Origin: JAJRXC01 sp047639555 | Lineage (GTDB): Bacteria; Actinomycetota; Acidimicrobiia; Acidimicrobiales; Aldehydirespiratoraceae | NCBI GenBank assembly: GCA_047639555.1 | Contig: JBLIOE010000015.1 | Coordinates: 9,254-73,253 of the forward strand | Direction of reading: 5' to 3' | Length of the DNA: 64,000 nt | Shown: piece by piece, positions 26,689-35,634 of the stretch | Layout: every line of letters starts with the position of its first letter | How positions within the stretch are numbered: position 1 is the first letter of the stretch | Program-made: the position numbers and the translations under genes | Notes under the pieces: generated by a model | The model's database searches: none | The model's input: only the letters and a program-made list of their open reading frames with translations | What the model was told of the DNA's origin: nothing

Positions 26689-26926
26689 ATGTCGCGGTGG
26701 GTAACACTGGGGACGACCTGGGCACCACAAGTGGACAGCTCATGCATAATCCCCAGAACATCCACCACGCGCACCGAACGCGTGCACACACTGTGAGCGC
26801 GCGGGGACATCGTGGGGACGCGGCTTCCGCGTCATTCCGCGGCAGACTCGACTCTGTCCACAATCCACAAGCCCTATGGACTACTACTAATCAAATGTCC
26901 ATACGACCAGGAGAAGTAATCGCACC
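26675..26926. other. dnaA-dnaN intergenic region, candidate oriC
   Basis: A gene-free 252-base gap in the position of oriC in many actinobacteria. DnaA-box-like sites: AGTGGACAG (26730-26738, minus reading CTGTCCACT), CTGTCCACA (26854-26862) and CAATCCACA (26861-26869). An AT-richer stretch (about 26874-26900) precedes dnaN. Boxes are few and imperfect, so origin activity could be shared with the rpmH-dnaA gap. Confidence 0.55.
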
Positions 26927-28030
26927 ATGGGCCTGAAGTTCCGATGCGAACGAGATGTTCTAGCCAAAGCACTTGCCGATGCAGGTCGCGCTGTCACCAC
27001 TCGAGGTGGCGCCCTCCCTGTACTTGCTGGTGTTCGACTCGAACTCACGGGTGATCAACTGACTGTTACCGGTAGCGATCTCGACCTGACCATCTCGGTC
27101 TTGATCGAAGTCTCCGGTTCTGACGACGGCGTGGCCGTGCTTCCATCGAAGCTCGCGTCAGATGTGGTTCGTTCGCTGCGCAGTGGTGGCGTCGATGTCA
27201 CGGTCGAGGATGATGATGCGCGTATCGTCGCGTCGCCGTCCGAGTTCGCTATTCGTATCATTCCGGCCGATGAATTCCCCGAACTCTCAACACCCGACGG
27301 TGACGCCGTTACGCTCGACGCAGAAGCTTTCAAGGCCGCGATCGAACAGGTGGAGAAAGCCGCATCGTCCGACGACGCTCGCCCGATCCTCACCGGTGTC
27401 TTGATGGCCGCCGAAGAAGGCGGGCTCCGCCTGGTGTCCACCGACTCGTACCGTCTCTCGGTGCGTGACCTGGCTGGCACCTCAGTGCTCAGTGAAGGTC
27501 AAAAGGTGCTGGTGCCAAGCCGTGCCCTCAAGGAACTTGCTCGAGTTGTGGGCGATGAGACTGAAATTACGCTTCGCCTCGGCGAACGCGACGCGGGCTT
27601 CCAAGTGGGAAATGTGTCGGTCACGACGCGTCTCATCGAAGGTGAGTTCCCGAACTATCGCGGCCTGATCCCCACGAACCACCCGAACTCGCTCACCGTC
27701 GACCGGGCAACATTGCTCGATGCTGTTCGCCGCGTCCGTCTGTTGGCGCAAGAGTCCACACCAATTCGAATGGCAATGTCAGCCGACGGACTCAAACTCG
27801 TTGCTGTCACTCAAGATGTCGGTACCGCCGAAGAAGTTCTCGAAGAGGCTCGTTATGTCGGCGAAGACCTCACCGTCGCGTTCAACCCGGAGTACTTGAT
27901 CGATGGGATCGAAGTCGCCCCAGGCGACGAGATCGTGCTGGAAACAGTCGACGAATTGAAGCCGGCCCTGTTGAAGTCGTCAGAGGATCCGAATTTCCTC
28001 TACCTCTTGATGCCAGTCCGGGTCAGCTGA
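26927..28030 (+). CDS. dnaN: DNA polymerase III sliding clamp (beta subunit)
   Basis: A 367-residue ring-forming processivity clamp. Three clamp domains are visible: MGLKFRCERDVLAKALADAG, then IRIIPADEFPEL and TGVLMAAEEGGLRLVSTDSY, and FNPEYLIDGIEVAPGDEIVL with the terminal FLYLLMPVRVS typical of DnaN. AGGAGA lies 11 bases before the ATG. It is followed closely by recF. Confidence 0.97.
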   Translation: MGLKFRCERDVLAKALADAGRAVTTRGGALPVLAGVRLELTGDQLTVTGSDLDLTISVLIEVSGSDDGVAVLPSKLASDVVRSLRSGGVDVTVEDDDARIVASPSEFAIRIIPADEFPELSTPDGDAVTLDAEAFKAAIEQVEKAASSDDARPILTGVLMAAEEGGLRLVSTDSYRLSVRDLAGTSVLSEGQKVLVPSRALKELARVVGDETEITLRLGERDAGFQVGNVSVTTRLIEGEFPNYRGLIPTNHPNSLTVDRATLLDAVRRVRLLAQESTPIRMAMSADGLKLVAVTQDVGTAEEVLEEARYVGEDLTVAFNPEYLIDGIEVAPGDEIVLETVDELKPALLKSSEDPNFLYLLMPVRVS

Positions 28031-28076
28031 CCCTGCGTCGCCCCCGTCGGCTCACGCCTACTAGCTTGACGGATCT

Positions 28077-29168
28077 GTGCAGATCCGGACACTCGAACTC
28101 CAGAATTTTCGGAGTTACACCCACACTTCACTGAGCTTGACTGATGGCCTTACGGCCATTGTTGGTGAGAACGGGCAAGGCAAGACAAACCTGCTTGAGG
28201 CAATCAGTTGGATCGCGGGCATGGGATCTTTTCGCGGGGTGGCTGACGATGCGCTGGTGCGCCTCGGTGAAGATGCCGCGATCATTCGCGCCACTGTGGT
28301 CTCGTCTGGCGGTCGTGAGCAGCTCATCGAGATCGAGATTCCGCGAGTGGGCCGCAACCGGATCCAGGTCAACCGTCAGCGAGTGTCGCGGGCCCGGGAT
28401 CTTTTGGGCGTCGTGCAGGTCACGGTCTTTTCTCCCGACGATCTCGAACTCGTCAAGAGTGGACCATCACTACGGAGGCGGTGGATCGACGAAGCACTGG
28501 TAAGTCGGTATCCGAAACACGAGACGCTGCGCACCGACCTCGAACGGATTCTGAAGCAGCGTAATGCCCTGCTTCGCTCGGCTCGCGGGCGCCTCGATGG
28601 TGATGCCGCGTTCACACTCGATGTGTGGGACAACAAGCTCGCAGTAGCGGGAAACGCAGTGCGGGCCGCCCGTGAGTCGTTGCTGCAGGAGATGGCGCCT
28701 CGGCTCGCCGCGTCATACGACCTCGTCGCGCGAAAGGGTGCGGATGTCGAAACGCTTTACGAACCAAGTTGGAATGGCGATCTCGGCGACGCGCTGGTGG
28801 TTTCGCGAGACATGGATGTGCGCCGGGGTGTGTCCACGGTGGGTCCACATCGCGATGAACTCCTGCTGAAGATCGGGGGAGCACCCGCTCGCACGCACGC
28901 ATCACAAGGTGAACAACGGTCCCTCGCCCTCGCCCTTCGGCTGGCCGCCGATGCGGTGGTGCGTGAAGCGGGTGTCGCCGAACCAGTGTTGTTGCTCGAT
29001 GACGTGTTTTCCGAGCTTGATCCGGGTCGGGCGGAGGCGCTGCTTGGTGCGTTGCCGGGTGGACAGCGCTTGTTAACAACCGCCGCGTGGCTGCCTCCCG
29101 CCGCGAGACCTGACCGGGTGCTGAAGGTGGTCGCAGGAACTGTGGAGGAGGTCAGTACGAATGCGTGA
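28077..29168 (+). CDS. recF: DNA replication/repair protein RecF
   Basis: A 363-residue SMC-like ATPase that helps load RecA at gaps. LQNFRSYTHTSLSL, Walker A VGENGQGKTNLLEAI, signature region HASQGEQRSLALALRLAAD and Walker B VLLLDDVFSELDPGR are all present. GTG start; the 3' end overlaps the DUF721 gene by 8 bases. Confidence 0.96.
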   Translation: MQIRTLELQNFRSYTHTSLSLTDGLTAIVGENGQGKTNLLEAISWIAGMGSFRGVADDALVRLGEDAAIIRATVVSSGGREQLIEIEIPRVGRNRIQVNRQRVSRARDLLGVVQVTVFSPDDLELVKSGPSLRRRWIDEALVSRYPKHETLRTDLERILKQRNALLRSARGRLDGDAAFTLDVWDNKLAVAGNAVRAARESLLQEMAPRLAASYDLVARKGADVETLYEPSWNGDLGDALVVSRDMDVRRGVSTVGPHRDELLLKIGGAPARTHASQGEQRSLALALRLAADAVVREAGVAEPVLLLDDVFSELDPGRAEALLGALPGGQRLLTTAAWLPPAARPDRVLKVVAGTVEEVSTNA

Positions 29169-29481
29169 CAACTACAACACACAGCGTGATCCTCAACGAT
29201 TAGGACGCGCCCTTGATCGACTTATGGGCACACTGCGGGCACCGTCAGTTGATGTACTCGACACCGTCTTCACACGATGGGCGGAGATCGTCGGCGAGGA
29301 TGTTGCGGCGCATTGTCGACCGCTCTCGATCGACGGCAACACACTCATCATTGCGGCCGAGGATTCAACCTGGGCGAGCGAGCTTCGATGGCTTGAAAAA
29401 GATGTGATCGCGCGGGTGGCCGAAGTGTCAAAAAGTGACGGTATTACTACTGTGAACGTGCGGGTCGCCCGGCGCAAATGA
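29161..29481 (+). CDS. DUF721 family protein (DciA-like)
   Basis: A 106-residue protein with the DUF721 pattern: RLGRALDRLMGTL, FTRWAEIVGEDVAAHCRPLS, NTLIIAAEDSTWASELRWLE. DciA members load the replicative helicase where DnaC is absent. Its position after recF is the standard actinobacterial arrangement, and it overlaps recF by 8 bases. Confidence 0.9.
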   Translation: MRDNYNTQRDPQRLGRALDRLMGTLRAPSVDVLDTVFTRWAEIVGEDVAAHCRPLSIDGNTLIIAAEDSTWASELRWLEKDVIARVAEVSKSDGITTVNVRVARRK

Positions 29482-29493
29482 CAAGTATGTAAC

Positions 29494-29502
29494 TGCTATA
29501 CT
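29494..29502 (+). promoter_or_regulatory. Possible extended -10 promoter for gyrB-gyrA
   Basis: TGC-TATACT is a good extended -10 element within the 125-base gap between the DUF721 gene and gyrB. No convincing -35 is visible at the right distance, which extended -10 promoters can tolerate. Confidence 0.45.
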
Positions 29503-29606
29503 CGTTGCACCGTGTATGGGCTGTTTCACCAGCGTCTTTCGAGCGCCAACAACCCCCGCGAAACCCCTACGCTTGCTTGTCGCAAAGGGGATTTCGGAGC
29601 CTGTGA

Positions 29607-31676
29607 GTGAGCGCGGCCGACGAGCCATCCGAGCAGTCCGATGACGGTGTCACACCCTCGTCCGAGACTGACGATCGTCCTGAGGAATCTGGGAGCGAAA
29701 TGACCACTACGAGTGAGTCGTCCTACGGCGCACAAGACATCACCGTTTTGGAAGGCCTCGAGGCCGTCCGAAAACGACCAGGTATGTACATCGGGTCCAC
29801 AGGCCCCACCGGCCTGCATCATCTGGTCTGGGAGGTCGTCGATAACTCGGTCGATGAGGCAATGGCCGGGCACTGCTCCCGCATTGATATCTCGATCCTC
29901 CCCGACGGTGCGTGTGAGGTAATCGACGATGGTCGAGGGATCCCCGTCGACAAACATCCAAAGTTTGAAGACATGAGCGCGGCGGAGGTTGTGCTCACCG
30001 TCTTGCACGCGGGCGGCAAATTCGGTGGCGAGGGCTACAAGGTCTCCGGCGGTCTCCACGGTGTGGGCATCTCGGTGGTCAATGCTCTTTCGGGTCGTGT
30101 CGAAGTAGAGATCGATCGCGATGGCACGCGCCACGCGATGTCGTTTGTCGACGGCGGTGAGCTTCGTGACCGTCTCGCGCCGATTGGCGACTCACCGATT
30201 GTTGATGGCAAGCCGCGCACCGGCACGACGGTGCGCTTCTGGCCCGACGCCACGATCTTCGATGAAACCGACTTCCGTTTTCAGACACTGCTCGAGCGTT
30301 TCCAGATGATGGCGTTCCTTAATCGCAGCCTCGAAATACGTGTGCGCGATCAACGAGAGTCTTCAACGATCGAAACCGAAGATCCCGATGGCTGGATCAC
30401 GTTTAAGTACGACGGCGGAATCGTCGACTTCGTAAGCCATGTCAACGCGTCGAAAGAGGCACTTTTCCCGTCGGTCGGCTTCTTCGAAGGGGCCGAAACC
30501 ATCGATGAGAACGACCACGAGGTCGAGATCGCGTTCCAGTGGAACACCGGCTTCAACTCCGATGGTCTCCACAGCTTTGCCAACGGCATTTCCACCATGG
30601 AAGGTGGCATGCACGAGCAGGGCTTCCGTACGGCGCTCACCCGTACTGTGAATGCCTACGCCCGCGACAAAACCTTCTTGAAGGAAAAAGACGAGAACCT
30701 TCAGGGTGAAGACATCCGTGAAGGCCTTACGGCCATCATCTCGGTGCGCATCGGCGACCCACAATTCGAAGGTCAGACCAAGTCCAAGCTCGGCAACGTC
30801 TCGATGCGGTCATTGGTTGAGCGCGTCACCAACGAACGCCTCGCCGAGTGGCTGGAAGAACATCCAGGTGAAGCGAAGGTTGTGCTGACCAAGGCCACCA
30901 ACGCGGCCCGCGCTCGGGTTGCGGCGTCCGATGCCCGCAAGGCGATTCGATCGAAGTCCTTGCTCGACGGCGCCGGCATGCCCGACAAGCTCAAGGATTG
31001 TTCCGCCAAGGATCCGGCCGAGCGTGAGATCTTTATTGTGGAGGGCGATTCCGCCGGCGGTTCTGCCGTTCGGGCCCGTAATCCTCGGACTCAGGCGATC
31101 CTGCCGATCCGCGGCAAAATCCTCAACGTCGAGCGGGCCCGCATCGACAAGATGCTGAAGAACAACGAAGTACAAACCCTGATCACCGCGATTGGCGCCG
31201 GCTTCGGCGAAGAGTTCGACATCGACCAGGCTCGTTACCACAAGGTGATTCTGCTGGCCGATGCCGATGTCGACGGCCTACACATCCGCACCCTGCTCCT
31301 CACGTTCTTCTTCCGCCAGATGCGTCACCTCGTGGAGGCGGGCTACGTCTACATCGCGCAGCCGCCCCTGTACTCCACAAAGGTTTCCAACAAGGAGACC
31401 GTGTACCTGAAGGACGATGCCGCGAAAGACGAGTTCATGGCCGAGCGGCCGAACTACAACAAAGACTTCCAGCGCCTCAAAGGTCTCGGCGAAATGGATT
31501 GGGACGAGTTGCGGGACACAACAATGGATGTCGGCTCCCGCACGCTGCTGCAGGTGTCCGTCGAGGAAGCCGTGATTGCCGACGAGGTGATGTCGATCCT
31601 CATGGGCGACGACGTCGAACAACGAAAGAACTTCATTGTGACCAATGCGCGTGAAGTACGGAACTTGGACTTCTGA
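29607..31676 (+). CDS. gyrB: DNA gyrase subunit B
   Basis: ATPase subunit of gyrase. The frame from GTG 29607 (GGAG 7 bases upstream) gives 689 residues, with an acidic Ser/Glu-rich N-terminal extension of about 30; ATG 29700 would remove it. GHKL ATPase: EVVDNSVDEAMAGH, DDGRGIPVDKH, GGLHGVGISVVNAL. TOPRIM: FIVEGDSAGGSAVRARN and ADADVDGLHIRTLLLTFFFR. C-terminus RRNFIVTNAREVRNLDF-like. The TGA overlaps the gyrA ATG. Confidence 0.97.
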   Translation: MSAADEPSEQSDDGVTPSSETDDRPEESGSEMTTTSESSYGAQDITVLEGLEAVRKRPGMYIGSTGPTGLHHLVWEVVDNSVDEAMAGHCSRIDISILPDGACEVIDDGRGIPVDKHPKFEDMSAAEVVLTVLHAGGKFGGEGYKVSGGLHGVGISVVNALSGRVEVEIDRDGTRHAMSFVDGGELRDRLAPIGDSPIVDGKPRTGTTVRFWPDATIFDETDFRFQTLLERFQMMAFLNRSLEIRVRDQRESSTIETEDPDGWITFKYDGGIVDFVSHVNASKEALFPSVGFFEGAETIDENDHEVEIAFQWNTGFNSDGLHSFANGISTMEGGMHEQGFRTALTRTVNAYARDKTFLKEKDENLQGEDIREGLTAIISVRIGDPQFEGQTKSKLGNVSMRSLVERVTNERLAEWLEEHPGEAKVVLTKATNAARARVAASDARKAIRSKSLLDGAGMPDKLKDCSAKDPAEREIFIVEGDSAGGSAVRARNPRTQAILPIRGKILNVERARIDKMLKNNEVQTLITAIGAGFGEEFDIDQARYHKVILLADADVDGLHIRTLLLTFFFRQMRHLVEAGYVYIAQPPLYSTKVSNKETVYLKDDAAKDEFMAERPNYNKDFQRLKGLGEMDWDELRDTTMDVGSRTLLQVSVEEAVIADEVMSILMGDDVEQRKNFIVTNAREVRNLDF

Positions 31677-34297
31677 TGAGTGACACACCACCACCCCCGT
31701 CCGATACCGACGAACTCGATAACGACGGCGAGAACGATCAGGTCACGGTCATCAAAATCCAAGAGGAGATGGAAAACTCCTTCCTCGACTACGCGATGTC
31801 AGTCATCGTTAGTCGCGCTCTTCCCGACGCTCGCGATGGTCTCAAGCCAGTGCATCGTCGGATTCTGTGGTCGATGTACGACCAGGGCTTCCGCCCCGAC
31901 CGGTCCCACGTCAAGTGCGCTCGTGTCACCGGCGACGTCATGGCCCGTTTCCACCCCCACGGCGACAACGCCATCTACGACGCGCTCGCCCGTATGGCCC
32001 AGCCGTTCTCGCTACGTCATCCGCTCATCGACTTCCACGGCAACTACGGCTCGCCCGAAGATCCGCCGGCCGCGGCTCGTTATACCGAGTGCAAACTCCA
32101 CCCGTTGGCGATGCGGATGCTGGCCGACATCGACGAGAACACGGTCAACTTCATCGATAACTACTCGGGCGATTTCACCCAGCCTGAGGTGCTACCGGCT
32201 CGATTCCCCAACCTGCTGGTCAACGGCAGCCAGGGCATCGCGGTGGGTATGGCCACCAACATTCCGCCCCACAACCTCATCGAGGTCTGCAACGCGGTCG
32301 ACCATCTTCTGAACAATCCTGAGGCGACAATCGACGACCTCATGGAGTTTGTCCGTGGTCCCGATTTCCCGACGGGTGGCAAGATCCTTGGCCGTGTCGG
32401 AATTGAGTCGGCCTACCGCACTGGTCGCGGCTCGGTGAAGATGCGCGCGTCGTTCGAAATGGAAGAGCGCGGTCAACGCCAGGCCATCGTGGTCACCGAG
32501 TTGCCCTATCAAGTCTCGGCCGGCGCGATCGCTCGCAAGATCTCCGAACTGGTCAACGCTCGTGACATCGACGGCATCGCCGACGTCAACGACGAATCCT
32601 CCGGTGACGACACTCGGTTCGTCATCACACTCAAACGCGATGCGAACCCCGAGGTTGTGCTCAACAACCTGTGGAAAGCCACACCCCTCCAGACGAGCTT
32701 TGGCGTCAACATGGTTGCCCTCGTCGGCGGAGTGCCCCGCACGCTCAACCTGCGTGATGCGCTGGTTGCTTATGTCGATCATCAGATCGAGGTCATCACC
32801 CGCCGATCCGAGTACCGACTCGATCAGGCCGAGAAGCGACTCCACATCGTCGAAGGTCTCATCAAGGCCCTCGATCTGATCGACGAGATCATCGCCGCGA
32901 TTCGGGCCAGTGCCGATCGTGGTGTTGCCCGCGAGACACTCATGGTGGCTCCGTTCGAATTCTCCGAGGTGCAGGCCAACCACATTCTCGACATGCAGCT
33001 TGGGCGCCTCACACGCCTCGGCCGCACCGATCTTGAAACTGAGGCCGGCGAACTTCACGCAACGATCGAGGGGCTCCAGGCCATTCTTGGTGACGACGTG
33101 AAGCTTCGCGCCGTGATTACCGAGGAGCTCGGCGAGATTCGGGAGAAGTTCGGCGAAGAGCGTCGCTCTGAGCTCGAAATCGATCCCGGCGAATTCGACA
33201 TCGAAGATCTCATCGACGACGACCCGCTCGTGTTCACGATGTCTGCATCGGGCTACGTCAAGACCGTTCCTGCGGCGGAGTTCAAGAGCCAGGGCCGCGG
33301 TGGCCGCGGTATTGCGGGCACCAAGCTGAAGGACGAGGACGAACTCACCCACCTCATCCAGACCACCGCGCACTCGTACCTGATGTTCTTCTCGACGCGC
33401 GGCCGCGTCTATCGACTGAAGGCTCACCAGATTCCAGTGGCCTCTCGTCAGGCCCGCGGCACCGCGATCGTCAACATGCTTCCGTTGCAGGAAGGCGAGG
33501 CGATCCAGGCGATTATCGACACCCGCGACTACGAGACCAACCGCTATCTTTTCTTCGCGACGGCCAACGGCCGGGTCAAGAAGACGAAGTTCAATGCCTA
33601 CGACTCTTCTCTACGCGCCGGTTTGATCGCTATCAAGATCAACGACAACGACGAACTAGTCGAGGTCATCCCCACCAACGGGAACTTCGACATCTTGCTG
33701 TCGTCGAAGTTCGGCCAGACCATTCGCTTCCGCGAAGACCAGGTTCGCGAGATGGGTCGTAACGCCGCCGGTGTTAAGGGTTTGAAGTTCAAGAAGCCCG
33801 ACGATCAGCTCGTGGCCTGCGACATCGCTCGCGAAGGTTCGACACTGCTCCACATCACCACCAAGGGTTACGGCAAGCGCACCCCGGTCGATGATTACCC
33901 GGCGAAGGGTCGTGGCGGTATGGGTGTCGTCGGAATCAGGATCAGCCCCGAGAAGGGTTCGGTCGTTGGCACCCTGATGGTCGATGAGACCGATGAGATT
34001 CTTGCGATGACTTCGGCGGGTGTCTTGATCCGCACCTCGGTGGATTCAATTTCACAGCAGGGCCGAACGGCCAGTGGTGTGAAGGTGATGAGTCCCGACG
34101 ACGACGATGAGGTCGCTTCTATCGCTCTTGTCACGGTCCATGAGACCGATGATGAGGTCAACGAAGAAGGCCACGAAGGCGAAGACGTCGAAGGTGCCGA
34201 GGGCACTGAACCCGTGGCCAACTCATCAGCTGATGCTGCGCCTGCGGCCGAGGCCGACATCACTTCCGAGCCGGAAGAACCGGTGGCCGACGAATAG
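31676..34297 (+). CDS. gyrA: DNA gyrase subunit A
   Basis: An 873-residue gyrase cleavage subunit. The catalytic Tyr is Y136 in AARYTECKLHP. The GyrA box QGRGGRG near residue 541 separates it from ParC. The quinolone-pocket loop reads HPHGDNAIYDALARM, so the position equivalent to E. coli Ser83 is Asn98 while the Asp87 equivalent is kept. The last ~45 residues are a highly acidic Glu/Asp/Ala tail. Coupled to gyrB by ATGA. Confidence 0.97.
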   Translation: MSDTPPPPSDTDELDNDGENDQVTVIKIQEEMENSFLDYAMSVIVSRALPDARDGLKPVHRRILWSMYDQGFRPDRSHVKCARVTGDVMARFHPHGDNAIYDALARMAQPFSLRHPLIDFHGNYGSPEDPPAAARYTECKLHPLAMRMLADIDENTVNFIDNYSGDFTQPEVLPARFPNLLVNGSQGIAVGMATNIPPHNLIEVCNAVDHLLNNPEATIDDLMEFVRGPDFPTGGKILGRVGIESAYRTGRGSVKMRASFEMEERGQRQAIVVTELPYQVSAGAIARKISELVNARDIDGIADVNDESSGDDTRFVITLKRDANPEVVLNNLWKATPLQTSFGVNMVALVGGVPRTLNLRDALVAYVDHQIEVITRRSEYRLDQAEKRLHIVEGLIKALDLIDEIIAAIRASADRGVARETLMVAPFEFSEVQANHILDMQLGRLTRLGRTDLETEAGELHATIEGLQAILGDDVKLRAVITEELGEIREKFGEERRSELEIDPGEFDIEDLIDDDPLVFTMSASGYVKTVPAAEFKSQGRGGRGIAGTKLKDEDELTHLIQTTAHSYLMFFSTRGRVYRLKAHQIPVASRQARGTAIVNMLPLQEGEAIQAIIDTRDYETNRYLFFATANGRVKKTKFNAYDSSLRAGLIAIKINDNDELVEVIPTNGNFDILLSSKFGQTIRFREDQVREMGRNAAGVKGLKFKKPDDQLVACDIAREGSTLLHITTKGYGKRTPVDDYPAKGRGGMGVVGIRISPEKGSVVGTLMVDETDEILAMTSAGVLIRTSVDSISQQGRTASGVKVMSPDDDDEVASIALVTVHETDDEVNEEGHEGEDVEGAEGTEPVANSSADAAPAAEADITSEPEEPVADE

Positions 34298-34336
34298 ATC
34301 ACCGGCGGGCGCCTTGCCTGCCACCAAATACCACTT

Positions 34337-34361
34337 CCTCCTTCAACCTGAATGAAGGAGG
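34337..34361 (+). promoter_or_regulatory. Hairpin whose 3' arm is the Shine-Dalgarno of the TadE-like gene
   Basis: CCTCCTTCA (34337-34345) pairs perfectly with TGAAGGAGG (34353-34361) across a 7-base loop. The right arm contains the AAGGAGG ribosome site for ATG 34367. Formed on the mRNA, it would mask initiation; it may also act as the gyrA terminator. Confidence 0.65.
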
Positions 34362-34366
34362 CGCGC

Positions 34367-34693
34367 ATGCGCGTCGAGAGATCAAGTGGTCGTGGTCAAG
34401 CCCTGCCAATGGTTGTGCTCTTGCTGGGAGTGGGGCTGGCGGCCGTCCTGTTGGTGGTCCATGTCGGAAGCGAAGTGAACCAACAATCGCAGGCCCAAAC
34501 CGCGGCCGACGCTGCGGCCCTAGCCGGCGCGTCCGCGGGCCGACTAGCTGCCGCGCAGATGGCCGAGATCAACGGGGGAATGCTGGAGGTCTTCGCGGTG
34601 CAGGGCTCGTCGGTGCAGGTTGTCGTGTCGATCGGCGCCACACAGGCTGAGGCCCGAGCGGTACGTCGGGTTCGCTGGATCGCTCCTGAGTGA
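34367..34693 (+). CDS. TadE/TadG-like small secreted pilus-assembly-type protein
   Basis: A 108-residue protein starting at ATG 34367 with an unusually strong AAGGAGG 5 bases upstream. It has one N-terminal membrane helix (MVVLLLGVGLAAVLLVVHV) preceded by GRGQALP, then the Tad-type segment QAQTAADAAALAGASAG. This matches the actinobacterial helicase/secretion-neighbourhood TadE (Rv3654c-like) pattern. No other tad or flp genes are in the window, so its partner system must be elsewhere. Confidence 0.75.
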   Translation: MRVERSSGRGQALPMVVLLLGVGLAAVLLVVHVGSEVNQQSQAQTAADAAALAGASAGRLAAAQMAEINGGMLEVFAVQGSSVQVVVSIGATQAEARAVRRVRWIAPE

Positions 34694-34697
34694 AGCC

Positions 34698-35564
34698 ATG
34701 GCGTCCTCGGCGGGGGAGGAGTGCGAATCTTTGGTTGTGCCTCTCGGATTCCGCGACGTCGTCGAGCATTCGCCGTTTGTTGACTCTCCGTTCCGGTGGC
34801 GCATGGGCGTGCGCTCTCTGGCGGAGGATCTTTGGCTCCAGCCCGATGATCAGCGCGATGCAGATCTCGCCGAGAAAGCCGCGCTCATCGCCCGCGATCC
34901 CAATCAGGTAGTGCTGCAGCTCCCCGTCGCCGACGCAGCGGCCTCCGAACTTCTCGGGTTGATCACCGACGATCTCGCCCGGAGGAATTTGTCGCGGCCA
35001 CCCGCCGGAGGCGTCGCTATCGAGCGCGCCGGTCGTTCGGTCCAAGAAGATCTGTGTGTGATGCAGCCCGTGAATGGTGTGTGGTCAATGGTGGCCGGGT
35101 CGGTGTGTTTCCCGACGCGCTGGTCGCTCGTCGACAAGATCGGAAAGTCGTTGGCCGCGATCCACGCCCCCGTCCCCAACTACGCCTCCGATCTAGGCCC
35201 GCAGGTGGAACGTTTCTTCGATCGGATGACGGCCGGGTCACTGGCCTATCGACTGAATTGGTCGCTCGTCGGTCAGTCTGATCGCCGCCTACCAGCCATG
35301 GCCCGCCAGGCCCCTACTGAGCTTCCCGAGGACCCCAGACAAGACCTGTTTGTCCGGATTGAACGACAGACTCTGCGACGGCTCACCGGGACAAACGCGA
35401 TTGTGTTCGGGATTCGGATACATGTGTGGCCGCTCGGTGAAGTCGTTGATGATGTAGTTGCTGCCGGCTTTATCCATGAACTCCAAGAGATCCCGTTCGA
35501 CGTTGCTCGGTACAAGAACCTCGACGGCATGCGAGCGCAGATGATCGCATGGCTCGGCGGGTGA
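34698..35564 (+). CDS. DUF3445 family protein (heme-dependent oxidative N-demethylase-like)
   Basis: A 288-residue protein. ATG 34698 follows the previous stop by 4 bases. Family motifs: FRWRMGVRSL, VQEDLCVMQPVNGVWSMVAG, VCFPTRWSLVDKIGKSLAAI, HAPVPNYASDLGPQVERFF and RLNWSLV. Family members resemble the heme-containing subunit of oxidative N-demethylases; the substrate is unknown and a heme role here is inference. Confidence 0.85.
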   Translation: MASSAGEECESLVVPLGFRDVVEHSPFVDSPFRWRMGVRSLAEDLWLQPDDQRDADLAEKAALIARDPNQVVLQLPVADAAASELLGLITDDLARRNLSRPPAGGVAIERAGRSVQEDLCVMQPVNGVWSMVAGSVCFPTRWSLVDKIGKSLAAIHAPVPNYASDLGPQVERFFDRMTAGSLAYRLNWSLVGQSDRRLPAMARQAPTELPEDPRQDLFVRIERQTLRRLTGTNAIVFGIRIHVWPLGEVVDDVVAAGFIHELQEIPFDVARYKNLDGMRAQMIAWLGG

Positions 35565-35634
35565 GGGGGCCTGGACGAGTTCGTCCCCTACACTTTCCCG
35601 GTGTTCGCCCGCGTGGGGCAGCACCCACTGCATC

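Noticed and set aside
32192..33427. A 411-codon frame antisense to gyrA
   Set aside because: Shadow of high-GC gyrA codon use; no domain features.
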